Shown here piece after piece: positions 25,940 through 34,959 of a stretch of 53,841 nucleotides of DNA. Location of the stretch: assembly GCA_902770965.1 (NCBI GenBank), contig CACXUY010000007.1, forward strand, positions 1-53,841, in the 5' to 3' direction. Origin of the DNA: an uncultured Lachnospiraceae bacterium (GTDB lineage Bacteria; Bacillota; Clostridia; Lachnospirales; Lachnospiraceae). Made by a program: the position numbers and the translations under genes. Every line of letters begins with the position of its first letter. Positions within the stretch are counted from its first letter, which is position 1. The notes under the pieces are model-generated. The model ran no database searches. It had not been told where the DNA came from and worked only from the letters and a program-made list of their open reading frames with translations.

Positions 25940-26788
25940 ATGAAACGCAGAAGACGTTTCCATATACAACCCAAGCATCTTTTTCTGATTCTTCTTGCTA
26001 TATGTGTATTATTGATAGCCTCTACGTCCTATAATACATTCATGACTCACAGCATCCAGGGTGGCTTCAGCACAGTCTTGCTGCCATTTCAGAAGGGCAT
26101 GAACCGTCTTGGTGGTTTAGTGTATGGAAAAATAGGAAGCATAAAAGAACTATATGGCGTAATGGAGGAGAATCAAAAGCTTCAAGAGGAGATAGGAGAG
26201 CTGAGGAGGGAGAATACACGTTACCAGCTTCAGCTCAAGGAGCTTGCGACATACAAGGAGCTGCTGAAGATCACAGACGAGTACCCCGATTACGACATGG
26301 TGGGGGCGCATATCATCAGCAAGAATTCAGGCAACTGGTTCTCGACCTTTAAGATCGATAAGGGAAGCCGGGATGGTTTTTCGGTCGGCATGAACATATT
26401 GGCTGACGGAGGTCTGGCAGGCATTATCACCTCTGTTGAGGCGCATACGTCAACCGTCACTTCGATCATAGACGATGGGCGCAGTGTTGCGGCCATGGCG
26501 GCGTCATCAGGCGCCCCCTGCATGGTTACCGGCAACAGGCTGCTCTTGCAGGAAGGCAAGCTTGATGTGACCCATATTGATAAGGACGATGATATCGACC
26601 TTTCTTACAAGATCGTCACCTCTAACACGAGCAGCGAATATCTTCCGGGTCTTCTTATAGGATATATATCAGATATTGATAAGGATACCAATAACCTCAC
26701 GAAGACAGGAAAACTCGTACCGGCAGTTAACTTCTCAAGGCTTGACACGGTGATGGTTATAACTACGCTGAAGCGGACGGAGGGCTGA
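25940..26788 (+). CDS. mreC: Rod shape-determining protein MreC
   Basis: Bitopic membrane protein of the elongasome that links MreB filaments to PBP2 and RodA. A short basic N-terminus (KRRRRFHIQPKH) is followed by one membrane segment at about residues 13-32, a coiled coil at about 72-105 (EENQKLQEEIGELRRENTRY), and beta-domains including GSRDGFSVGMNILADGGLAG. Length of 282 residues is usual. A GGAGGAGTG site lies before the ATG with a rather long gap. mreD starts one base after its stop. Confidence 0.95.
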   Translation: MKRRRRFHIQPKHLFLILLAICVLLIASTSYNTFMTHSIQGGFSTVLLPFQKGMNRLGGLVYGKIGSIKELYGVMEENQKLQEEIGELRRENTRYQLQLKELATYKELLKITDEYPDYDMVGAHIISKNSGNWFSTFKIDKGSRDGFSVGMNILADGGLAGIITSVEAHTSTVTSIIDDGRSVAAMAASSGAPCMVTGNRLLLQEGKLDVTHIDKDDDIDLSYKIVTSNTSSEYLPGLLIGYISDIDKDTNNLTKTGKLVPAVNFSRLDTVMVITTLKRTEG

Positions 26789-26789
26789 T

Positions 26790-27308
26790 ATGAGAAAGCC
26801 TGTGTTTTATGCCTGCGTCATAGCAGCGGCCTTTTTGCTGCAGAACAATCTGTTCGCAGCGATCCCGCTCATACAGACCACGCCGAATATTCTCCTTGTG
26901 GTGACATTCGTGACGGCGTTTATCGCGGGACCTAAGGATGGAATGCTGGTCGGCTTCTTCAGCGGCCTTCTCCTTGACGCGTTTTTTGGCGGAAGCGTTG
27001 GCTTCTATGCGATGATATATATGGCCATCGGTTACGTCAACGGCTTCTGCGGCAATTATTTCTACAGGGATTTTGTCACGGCACCGGTACTTCTAAGTGT
27101 CCTGAGCGACCTTGCCTTCGGCATCCTGGTATATTTCTTCGGCTTTCTTCTTAGAGGAAGACTGGCATTCATGGACTATTTTATCAGTATCATTATCCCT
27201 GAGGTTGTCTATACGGCCTTGATAACCTGTGTTGTTTACAAACCGTTGCTCAAGCTCGAAGAGCGGGCACTGGAATCAAGCAAGAGGAGTGCGAAGCGTT
27301 TTGTCTAG
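26790..27308 (+). CDS. mreD: Rod shape-determining protein MreD
   Basis: Small polytopic membrane subunit of the elongasome, 172 residues with about five hydrophobic segments. Family traits are the short cytoplasmic start, TPNILLVVTFVTAFIAGPKDG near residue 33, and GLLLDAFFGGSVGFYAM near residue 58. The ATG follows a GGAGGGCTGAT site at the end of mreC. It overlaps the start of the PBP gene by eight bases or more, depending on which start is used there. Confidence 0.93.
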   Translation: MRKPVFYACVIAAAFLLQNNLFAAIPLIQTTPNILLVVTFVTAFIAGPKDGMLVGFFSGLLLDAFFGGSVGFYAMIYMAIGYVNGFCGNYFYRDFVTAPVLLSVLSDLAFGILVYFFGFLLRGRLAFMDYFISIIIPEVVYTALITCVVYKPLLKLEERALESSKRSAKRFV

Positions 27309-30204
27309 TATTACCGCGAATGAGTCCCGAAACAATTTCAAGAGATTTATAAGATCCAGGCTGTTTCCCCTGGGTCTTATTGCTTTTTCGCTTTTTTTGG
27401 TACTCGCAGTCCGGCTTTTTCAGCTTCAGATCATAGAAGGTGCGGTAAAGCAGGAGCAGTACATTTCCCAGAAAACCCAGAAGACAATCAGCCTGTCCAG
27501 CACCAGGGGGATCATATATGACCGAAACGGCAATGTGCTGGCCGGAAATAAACTCATATATGTCGTGAATGTCACCGACAACGGCGATTATAAGGACGGA
27601 TATGAGAAGAACAACATGCTGTTGAAGCTCATTGACATACTTGACCGCCACGATACGGCAGTGAACACTTTTTTGCCCATCGTCCTCAATCCTGACGGCA
27701 CTTTTGACTATACCTGTTCTGAGAGCGCGAGGCTGAGGTTTTTGCGGGACATGTATGGTCTTCGCTCGGTGGAGGAGCTTAAGGAGGACACGTCGGGAAA
27801 GACTGACGCCAATCTTTCCGCGGAAGGCGTATTTCAATATCTTTTCAAGCGTTATGGCGTAGGTTACCGCAACTCAAGAAAAAGGGAAACCTACGAGATA
27901 GACAATGAAACTGCTCTCAAGCTCATCAATATCCGTTACGGCATGGCGCAGAACTCATATAGAAGGTATGTGCCTACTGCCGTGGCAAGCGACATTGACC
28001 AGGAGACGATGGCCGACGTCATGGAGCATTCAGAAACCATGCTCGGCGTGACTGTCGATGAGGATTACCGCAGGGTATATACCAATTCGAAGGTCTTCTC
28101 ACAGCTGCTCGGATATACCGGAGCTATCAGCACCGAACAGGTCGAAGCATTGAATGGGCAGCTGGGTTATGACAAATATTCGGCAGGGGATGTCGTAGGA
28201 CAAAGCGGCCTGGAGGCGGTGCTTGAACTGGACCTTCAAGGTGAGAAGGGCGAGCAGACAATGTTCCTGGACAGCCTTGGCCACATTCTGGAGGTGACAG
28301 AGAGCCGGAATGCAAAAGCGGGAGAGGACTATTACCTCACGGTCGATAAGGATCTTTCTGTCGCGATTTATAACTTGATAGAGCAGAAGCTGGCGGGTAT
28401 AATCCTTGGAAAGCTTGTTGACAGGAAGGTCCGTATCACGACATCCATGAACAACGCCGACAGGCTTATATCTTCATACAGCGTATACAATCAGTTTATA
28501 GCGAACAATTTGCTTGATCTTGACTTCATCGAGGGCGCACAGGACGGCACTGCCGGGCACAGAGTGTACGAAGCCTGGAAGAGCGGTCAGTCCCGGGTCC
28601 TTGGGGAGCTGAAGCGTGAGCTTGAAAGCACAGAACCTACTGCCTACAAAAATCTGGATTCTGAGAGAGGCGACGGCGAACATTTCATGCAGACTTACAT
28701 GAGCCGCCTTTATTCGGTCCTTGTTGAGAAGGAGTACCTGGTCATAGACCAGGCGGCTCAGGAAGACAGTGTATACAAGGATTATTTTACGGATGAGGCG
28801 ATAGGTCTTGGCGAGTTCCTGCGTTATGCGATAACAAAGAGCTGGGTCAATACGTCTATGCTTGAACTCAAGAAGATCTATTCAAGCACAGAGGAGACTT
28901 ATGCTGCCCTCATTCAGGCTGCCCTTGGGCTTCTTGCCGATGACAGCGGCTTCATAAAGGCAGTATACAAGAACATGATCTGGGACGGCGATATTTCTCC
29001 CTGCGATCTTTGCCTGACTCTCTTGGATCAGGGCTTGGTGAATGACGATAAGCTGAGGCCGGCTCTTGAAAGCAGCAGGCAGGGCGCGGCTTTCAGCTTC
29101 ATCAGCAAGCACATCAAGGATCTCTCACTTTCGCCTGCCATGCTTGCCCTCGACCCTTGTACCGCGTCCGTAACCGTGACTGACGTTCATACCGGAGACG
29201 TGCTCGCATGTGTGGCCTATCCGGGCTATGATAACAACCGTTTGTCCGGCAGGATTGAGACAGCTTACTATAATAAGCTTATAAATGACAGCTCAAATCC
29301 TCTCTATAATTCCGCGACACTGGCGCAGACAGCTCCGGGATCGGTCTTCAAGCCCTGTACGGCGTTTGCCGCGCTTAACACCGGAGTCGTAGAGCCGGAT
29401 GAGCTTATTGAGACCAAAGGTCAGTATGTCAATTTTGGTTTGCATATGAACTGCTGGATCTTCTCCACACTGGGTACCACTCATGGCAAAGAGACTACCG
29501 CGGACGCGTTGAGGGACTCCTGCAACTACTATTTCTCGGTCATGGGTGAGCGTCTGTCCACATTGAGCGGTTCTTACAGTGAGAGCGGCGGGCTGGAGAT
29601 ACTTAACAAGTACGCTAAAGCCCTTGGACTTGGTGACAAGACCGGCATCGAGATCAATGAACGTGAACCCCATCTGTCAGACACAAGCCCCATACCCTCG
29701 GCCATAGGTCAGGGTACCTACCTCTTTTCGAACGTACAGCTGGCGAGGTACCTTGATACCTTGGCAAGCCGCGGCAAGGTGCATGAACTGACCCTGCTTG
29801 GAAGCAGACGCAATTCGGACGGAGACATACTCGAGGAGTATGACGCGGAAGAAACCGGCAGCTGTTCATTTTCTGACGAGAGCTGGAATACTGTCCTGAG
29901 CGGCATGCGCAAAGTTGTTAAGGAAGGGAGCATAAGCTCGTATTTCACCGGAAATGTTGAAGTCGCCGGAAAGACCGGTTCGGCTGAAGAGAACAAGCTA
30001 AGGCCCAACCACGCTAATTTCATCAGCTTCGCGCCGTATTCTGACCCGGAGATAGGAGTCACCGTATCGATCCCCTATGGCTATACCTCAGCGAACGCTG
30101 TCGACATTGCTTCCAGGGTGTATGAGTATTACTATGGCTTCCTGTCACTTGACGAGATCACAGGTTCTGAGGCGACGCTTAAAGAAACCTATTATGAAGA
30201 TTGA
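27301..30204 (+). CDS. Class B penicillin-binding protein, PBP2/MrdA type, unusually long
   Basis: Peptidoglycan transpeptidase working with the RodA encoded next. One membrane segment (about 20-40) is followed by the pedestal domain, with SSTRGIIYDRNGNVLAGN near 65. The transpeptidase triads are SVFK (681-684), SCN (740-742) and KTG (891-893). At 967 residues it is far longer than the roughly 630 of E. coli PBP2, because of a charged helical insertion at about 345-620. The open frame starts at 27229, but TTG 27301 with GAGGAG ten bases upstream, or GTG 27289, fits better and limits overlap with mreD. Confidence 0.93.
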   Translation: MSSITANESRNNFKRFIRSRLFPLGLIAFSLFLVLAVRLFQLQIIEGAVKQEQYISQKTQKTISLSSTRGIIYDRNGNVLAGNKLIYVVNVTDNGDYKDGYEKNNMLLKLIDILDRHDTAVNTFLPIVLNPDGTFDYTCSESARLRFLRDMYGLRSVEELKEDTSGKTDANLSAEGVFQYLFKRYGVGYRNSRKRETYEIDNETALKLINIRYGMAQNSYRRYVPTAVASDIDQETMADVMEHSETMLGVTVDEDYRRVYTNSKVFSQLLGYTGAISTEQVEALNGQLGYDKYSAGDVVGQSGLEAVLELDLQGEKGEQTMFLDSLGHILEVTESRNAKAGEDYYLTVDKDLSVAIYNLIEQKLAGIILGKLVDRKVRITTSMNNADRLISSYSVYNQFIANNLLDLDFIEGAQDGTAGHRVYEAWKSGQSRVLGELKRELESTEPTAYKNLDSERGDGEHFMQTYMSRLYSVLVEKEYLVIDQAAQEDSVYKDYFTDEAIGLGEFLRYAITKSWVNTSMLELKKIYSSTEETYAALIQAALGLLADDSGFIKAVYKNMIWDGDISPCDLCLTLLDQGLVNDDKLRPALESSRQGAAFSFISKHIKDLSLSPAMLALDPCTASVTVTDVHTGDVLACVAYPGYDNNRLSGRIETAYYNKLINDSSNPLYNSATLAQTAPGSVFKPCTAFAALNTGVVEPDELIETKGQYVNFGLHMNCWIFSTLGTTHGKETTADALRDSCNYYFSVMGERLSTLSGSYSESGGLEILNKYAKALGLGDKTGIEINEREPHLSDTSPIPSAIGQGTYLFSNVQLARYLDTLASRGKVHELTLLGSRRNSDGDILEEYDAEETGSCSFSDESWNTVLSGMRKVVKEGSISSYFTGNVEVAGKTGSAEENKLRPNHANFISFAPYSDPEIGVTVSIPYGYTSANAVDIASRVYEYYYGFLSLDEITGSEATLKETYYED

Positions 30205-30237
30205 CGTACATCGCCTGGACTTTATGAGGACTGCTAT

Positions 30238-31452
30238 ATGAGATTATCCCGTTTTTTTCGTTTTCAAAGATACAGGCTGAGAAATCTTGAATATTCGATG
30301 ATTCTTTGCATAGTCGCGCTGTCAGTCTTGAGCCTTCTTATACTGAATTCCGCGATGGTAAATGACGCGTCCAGGGATTCGACCATCCGCAAACAGATAC
30401 TGGGGATGGTTCTCGGCACTTTGTTCATGACCTTTTTTGCTTTGTTGGATTACCATGTCCTCATGAATTTTGGCATTCTTATTTATGCCGGCACAGTGCT
30501 GATCCTTGTCAGCGTGCTCATTCCGGGGATAGGAGTCAGTTCTCATAACGCCACCAGATGGATGAGCATAGCGGGAATACAGATACAGCCTTCTGAATTT
30601 GCCAAGATAGGCATAATACTGTTTTTTGCCATGTTCTTCAGCACATATAACGATATGATAAGCAGCCCCAAGGTAGTTATAGCCAGCCTCTTCCTCATAG
30701 GAATTCCGCTCGTGCTGATAATTAAGGAACCTGATCTTTCCACGACAATAGTCGCAACCGTGCTTTTTATCTCCCTGATCTATAACGCCGGGATAGACCG
30801 CAGGTGGATCATCGGAGTCTCGGTGGCTGTAGCTGTGCTTGTGATCATTGTGTTTTTCATCCTTCCTCTGCTCGATGTCAACGTGTCGTTTTTGAGAGGA
30901 TATCAGATGAACAGGATACTGTCGTGGCTATATCCTGACAAGTACGCGTCCAGCGGATTGACGACACAGCAGGATAACTCTGTTTTAGCCATTGCGTCCG
31001 GACAGCTCAATGGGAAAGGGTTGAACACGACAAGCTTCGAATCGGTAAAAAACGGCCGTTTCCTGTCGGAAGAAAACTGTGACTTTATTTTCGCGGTCAT
31101 AGGAGAGGAGCTGGGCTTTAAAGGCAGCATGGCCATCCTGGGGCTGCTTGCCTTGATCGTGTTCCGCTGCATTAAGCTGGCATTTACTGCCAGGGATATG
31201 AGCGGAAGGCTTATATGCGCAGGGTACGCGACCCTCATCGCGTTCCAGTCCTTCGTCAATGTCGGCGTATCGACGGGGCTGCTTCCGAATACAGGACTGC
31301 CCCTCCCTTTCCTGAGCGCGGGGGTCAGCTCGCTGTTCTCGTTGTTGTGTGGGTTTGGGATAGTACTGAATGTCGGTCTTCAGAGGAGGACTTTGAAAAA
31401 GCAGTCCGGATACCCGGAGACAACCGTCTATTTTGATGAGTACAGACAGTAG
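30238..31452 (+). CDS. rodA: SEDS peptidoglycan polymerase RodA
   Basis: Multi-pass glycosyltransferase of the SEDS family that polymerises lipid II together with the PBP2 encoded upstream. About ten membrane segments are seen in 404 residues. Family signatures are IQPSEFAKIGIILFFA near residue 118, LIIKEPDLSTTIVATVLFIS near residue 160 with the catalytic Asp, and the C-terminal VGVSTGLLPNTGLPLPFLSAG near residue 342. The 33-bp gap after the PBP gene has no terminator. The mre-PBP-rodA order marks an elongation operon rather than division. Confidence 0.94.
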   Translation: MRLSRFFRFQRYRLRNLEYSMILCIVALSVLSLLILNSAMVNDASRDSTIRKQILGMVLGTLFMTFFALLDYHVLMNFGILIYAGTVLILVSVLIPGIGVSSHNATRWMSIAGIQIQPSEFAKIGIILFFAMFFSTYNDMISSPKVVIASLFLIGIPLVLIIKEPDLSTTIVATVLFISLIYNAGIDRRWIIGVSVAVAVLVIIVFFILPLLDVNVSFLRGYQMNRILSWLYPDKYASSGLTTQQDNSVLAIASGQLNGKGLNTTSFESVKNGRFLSEENCDFIFAVIGEELGFKGSMAILGLLALIVFRCIKLAFTARDMSGRLICAGYATLIAFQSFVNVGVSTGLLPNTGLPLPFLSAGVSSLFSLLCGFGIVLNVGLQRRTLKKQSGYPETTVYFDEYRQ

Positions 31453-31524
31453 ACCCCATACAGGCGGCTGGCATACTTCGCATATAAGCCAAGGGTTTAT
31501 ACAGAACATTCTTCGTGAATTGGC

Positions 31525-31553
31525 TTGTTCTTTTCTTAGAGCTGTAATATAAT
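31525..31553 (+). promoter_or_regulatory. Candidate promoter for the P-loop/HlyD genes
   Basis: TTGTTC (31525-31530), 17-bp spacer, then perfect TATAAT (31548-31553). It lies in the 187-bp gap after rodA and leaves a leader of about 80 nt before the ATG at 31640. Confidence 0.55.
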
Positions 31554-31639
31554 ATTTTCATGGAATTTATTGTTCCAAGAATAAGTGTGGGATTAATTAT
31601 CGTCATTATCCCGCGCATTTATGCTAAGGAGGTAACGGA

Positions 31640-32059
31640 ATGGTTCAGATCATCTCAGGTACTAATGGCAAGGGCAAATCATCCTATTTACTTGATTCCG
31701 CCAACACAGCCATCAAGGAAGCCCGGGGAGATATTGTATTTATTGATAAGTCATCCAACAAGATGCATGACCTGTCGAACAGGGTGAGGCTGTTGGATAT
31801 GTCAGCTTATCGTATTGCAAGCTATGACAATTTTATAGGTTTTATTTACGGTGTAATTTCGCAGAATTACGATATTGAGAAGATATATATTGATAATTTT
31901 ATAAAGGTCTCTTGTACAAACAAGGACAATATCGGAAAGGCACTCGAGGATATACAGAGGGTCAGCGAGATGCGCAGCATCGATTTCTTCTTAGGAATTA
32001 GTATGGATGCAGCTGATCTTCCTGAAGTCTCAAAGTCCATGGATATTGTCGCGCTTTAA
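31640..32059 (+). CDS. Small P-loop NTPase-like protein of unknown function
   Basis: A 139-residue protein with a full Walker A site, GTNGKGKSS, at residues 7-15, and a possible Walker B strand KIYIDNF near residue 77. It is too short to be a normal AAA or PilT protein, although database labels of the PilT kind would not surprise me. The rest has no motif I recognise. The start is fixed by AAGGAGGTAA. It sits before an HlyD-like gene and sepF and has its own promoter, which hints at an envelope or division-linked role. That link is inference. Confidence 0.8.
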   Translation: MVQIISGTNGKGKSSYLLDSANTAIKEARGDIVFIDKSSNKMHDLSNRVRLLDMSAYRIASYDNFIGFIYGVISQNYDIEKIYIDNFIKVSCTNKDNIGKALEDIQRVSEMRSIDFFLGISMDAADLPEVSKSMDIVAL

Positions 32060-32076
32060 TTTCATAATAATGATAT

Positions 32077-33468
32077 ATGATTAGCAGAGATTCAAAGATA
32101 ATCCGGTATCGCACGCCATTTCACATTAACATTGGCGTAGTATTATTTTCCTTTATGTTGCTGTATTTGGTCTGGAATATCGTGAGCCTTGCTCTGCATG
32201 AGAAAATCGCATATTTTGAGGTGGCGGACAAGACATCCATTTCCCAGGTGGACTCGTTTGACGCGCTGATTCTTCGGAGTGAGAAGGTCACTTACTCTAT
32301 TGCTGACGGATATGTGAATTATTACCTTCAGAACGGCAGCCGGGCAGCATCCGGCGACATAGTCTGCTCATTGGATGAGAAGGGGGACTATAACAACCTT
32401 CTTCATAATGGATCGTTACCTCAGCAAAGCTTTACCGGAGCTGATTTCGACCAGATGAAATCAGCTCTGGTCTCTTATAGCCTGAAGTCGGACAAAAACG
32501 ACTACACCACTTTGCTTGATCTTAAATACGGCATTGAAAGCAGGCTTTTATCTATCATGATGCTCGCTGATGACGAGAGCCTGGGGTATTCAGGTTTTGA
32601 TCAAGGGATGCTTCATGCCGTCAACGCCTCAGATGCAGGTCTCATAGAATATACGATCGACGGCATGGAATATTTCGATCCGTCTTCGGTTACTCTGGAG
32701 ACTTTCGAGAATACGGTATATAAACCTGAGACGATAGTAAGCGGGCGATATGTGACAAAAGGTGAGCCTCTATTTAAACAGGTCGTCTCAGATGCCTGGT
32801 CTATGATAATACCTCTTACGAGTTCTCAGGCGGAGAGATACTCGAGATCATCAGTGCTGAGCGTGGAGTTTCCTGATCTGGGCATTAGCACATTTGCTCG
32901 CGTGAACGTTTTTTTCGGGGCTGACGAATTATTCTATGCCAATCTCTCGCTAAGTCGCTATCTCCCGTTGTTTTCTGACAGGCGGTTTACGAACATCAAT
33001 ATATCCGAGTCTACAGAGAAGGGATTTCTTCTGCCCGGAACGGCTGTGGGGAGCTTAAGCTGCTACGTTGTGCCAAAGTTCTTTTCGTCCGACAGAGGAG
33101 ATAACTATACGCCTACCTTCGCAGTACCTGATCCGGATCCACTGAAGGTCGGCGGTATCTTCAGAGCAAGGGCGGTGAAGATAACCGACGACGCATATTA
33201 TATAGATCCTTCCACTATAGAAGCGGGGACGGTCATTAAGGCCTTCGATTCACAGATGACCTTCACGGTTTCCGAGACGGCCGAGGTAGAGGGCGTATTC
33301 TGCATAAACAAGGGATACGCGAGATTCTGTCCTGTAAATATCCTCGGCAAAGACGAGACCAATGTCATAGTGCAGGCCGGAAGCGCGTCGGGCATAGCCG
33401 TGAGAGACCGTATACTGACGGTCTTTGATGCCTCGCTGAACGATAAGATCCTGGCTCGTTCAGGCTGA
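32077..33468 (+). CDS. HlyD-family membrane-fusion-like protein
   Basis: A 463-residue protein with a short cytoplasmic start, a single membrane segment at about residues 20-42, and a large outside part. YSIADGYVNYYLQNGSRAASG near residue 70 resembles the half-lipoyl motif of HlyD or adaptor proteins, followed by helices and beta-barrel-like sequence. No partner transporter gene is adjacent, so a secretion role is unproven; in Gram-positive bacteria such proteins often act in cell-wall or division contexts. No good ribosome binding site was seen before the ATG at 32077. It starts 17 bp after the P-loop gene. Confidence 0.75.
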   Translation: MISRDSKIIRYRTPFHINIGVVLFSFMLLYLVWNIVSLALHEKIAYFEVADKTSISQVDSFDALILRSEKVTYSIADGYVNYYLQNGSRAASGDIVCSLDEKGDYNNLLHNGSLPQQSFTGADFDQMKSALVSYSLKSDKNDYTTLLDLKYGIESRLLSIMMLADDESLGYSGFDQGMLHAVNASDAGLIEYTIDGMEYFDPSSVTLETFENTVYKPETIVSGRYVTKGEPLFKQVVSDAWSMIIPLTSSQAERYSRSSVLSVEFPDLGISTFARVNVFFGADELFYANLSLSRYLPLFSDRRFTNINISESTEKGFLLPGTAVGSLSCYVVPKFFSSDRGDNYTPTFAVPDPDPLKVGGIFRARAVKITDDAYYIDPSTIEAGTVIKAFDSQMTFTVSETAEVEGVFCINKGYARFCPVNILGKDETNVIVQAGSASGIAVRDRILTVFDASLNDKILARSG

Positions 33469-33538
33469 TGTCCAGGTTGGAAGTCATCAGACAAGGTCGG
33501 TTAGGGGCGGTTAGCAGCCATCAGACAACAGTTAAGGG

Positions 33539-33567
33539 TTGACAGTAGTCAAAAAAAATACGATAAT
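33539..33567 (+). promoter_or_regulatory. Promoter for sepF
   Basis: Perfect TTGACA (33539-33544), 17-bp spacer and GATAAT (33562-33567), in the 162-bp gap before sepF. The predicted leader is about 57 nt. Confidence 0.7.
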
Positions 33568-33630
33568 AGAGAACAGCGATGTAAAAAGCAGTGCCTATAT
33601 TTTCCAATAATCTATCAGGGAGATTCTGAG

Positions 33631-34212
33631 ATGGCCAACATAATTGATAAATTTTTAAACACGATGAAGCTCAATGACGATGAATTCGATGATGAGTACG
33701 ATGACGAGTATGATTCGTCATTTGAGGACGATTATGACGATGAGCCGGAGGAGCCTGTAAAGGTTGACAACTCCGCGCGCTACGCCGCTAATCGCTATGA
33801 CACCGGCAGGACCAACCGTTATGCCGAGAGACAGGAAAGGGAGAGTAGACCAGTGGAAAAAGATCGCACGTTCAGGATGAGAAGAAGTTCTGACAATGTT
33901 GTTCCGATGAGCACCGCGCAGCTTCCTGGCAGCTCCGGCATGGAAGTATGCATGATGAAGCCCACCTCTTTCAGTGAAGCCATGGAAGTCTGCGATGTTC
34001 TTCTTGGCGGAAGGGCAGCGCTTATCAATCTTGAGGGAGCAGACGTTGATGCCGCACAGCGCATCATAGATTTTGTGTCAGGTGCCTGCTACTCAATCGA
34101 AGGAAAGATAAAGATGGTTTCAACCTATATCTTCATGGCTTCACCGAGTTCCATAGAGCTTTCAGGTGATTTCGGAGACAGAGCGAATATTTCTGACGGC
34201 AGCAGTTATTGA
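33631..34212 (+). CDS. sepF: Cell division protein SepF
   Basis: FtsZ-binding membrane anchor of the divisome. The N-terminal amphipathic helix (NIIDKFLNTMKL) is followed by a highly acidic stretch of Asp and Glu at about residues 16-48, then a linker, and the C-terminal SepF fold from about residue 107 with MKPTSFSEAMEVCDVLLGG and AQRIIDFVSGACYSIEGKIK. Length is 193 residues. It has its own consensus promoter and is closed by a terminator, so it forms a single-gene unit. The usual ylmG and ylmH neighbours are absent. Confidence 0.93.
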   Translation: MANIIDKFLNTMKLNDDEFDDEYDDEYDSSFEDDYDDEPEEPVKVDNSARYAANRYDTGRTNRYAERQERESRPVEKDRTFRMRRSSDNVVPMSTAQLPGSSGMEVCMMKPTSFSEAMEVCDVLLGGRAALINLEGADVDAAQRIIDFVSGACYSIEGKIKMVSTYIFMASPSSIELSGDFGDRANISDGSSY

Positions 34213-34266
34213 TGAATATCGGCCTGACGGCGCTTGGGATCTTCCTCGGATTAGTCAACAGATGAG

Positions 34267-34309
34267 ACGGCATCACGTATCTTAATTGTTGTGATGCCGT
34301 TGTTTTTTG
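34267..34309 (+). terminator. Terminator downstream of sepF
   Basis: Perfect 10-bp stem ACGGCATCAC (34267-34276) with GTGATGCCGT (34291-34300), 14-base loop and T-rich tail (34301-34308). Confidence 0.9.
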
Positions 34310-34404
34310 TTCCATGCTGCTCTATTCGTGTTAGATTTTGATATGCGACTCAATAGATTAGGCATACCGAATAGAAAATGAGGTGCCGGTAAGAAAGGAA
34401 GGCT

Positions 34405-34959
34405 ATGAAAAGATGGCTAGCTTTGGCCGCGGCATGTTTCTTGCTTGTATTCGCGGATCAGTTTTCAAAGTCGATGGCAGTCGCCCATCTCTTAGGACAT
34501 GGGTATTTGCCGCTGATAGGAGATATAATAGGATTTGAATATGTTGAGAACACGGGGGCCGCGTTCGGGATTTTTCAGAACATGCGGTGGATTTTTATAT
34601 GCTCGTCGTTCCTGATATTCGCGGCCGCCATCTATCTGGTCATCAGGCTGCCGTATGTCGGACGTTTCAGACCCATCTATATTCTGCTCATACTCCTTAT
34701 CTCGGGCGCTTTAGGGAACCTCATAGACAGGATCAGGTTAGGCTATGTGATAGATTTCATCTATTTTAAGCTGATAAATTTCCCCGTGTTTAATGTTGCC
34801 GACTGTTATATCGTGGTCTCGGTGACAGCCTTCATCTTATTGGTTTTGTTCTATTACAAAGATGATGAACTGGAGCATATTATAAACAGGATCGGCAGTT
34901 TCAGGAAGGATAGGACAGATGTCGACAGTAAGGCACACGGAGGAGAGAAGGATGCCTAA
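34405..34959 (+). CDS. lspA: Lipoprotein signal peptidase (LspA)
   Basis: Signal peptidase II, which cleaves the signal peptide of lipid-modified prolipoproteins in the membrane. There are four membrane segments in the first 155 residues. Conserved blocks are FADQFSKSMA near residue 16, VENTGAAFGIF near residue 51, ALGNLIDRIRLGYVIDFIYF near residue 105 with the first catalytic Asp, and FNVADCYIVV near residue 131 with the second. A basic tail follows, making 184 residues. An AAGGAAGG site precedes the ATG. It overlaps the pseudouridine synthase gene by eight bases. Confidence 0.96.
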   Translation: MKRWLALAAACFLLVFADQFSKSMAVAHLLGHGYLPLIGDIIGFEYVENTGAAFGIFQNMRWIFICSSFLIFAAAIYLVIRLPYVGRFRPIYILLILLISGALGNLIDRIRLGYVIDFIYFKLINFPVFNVADCYIVVSVTAFILLVLFYYKDDELEHIINRIGSFRKDRTDVDSKAHGGEKDA

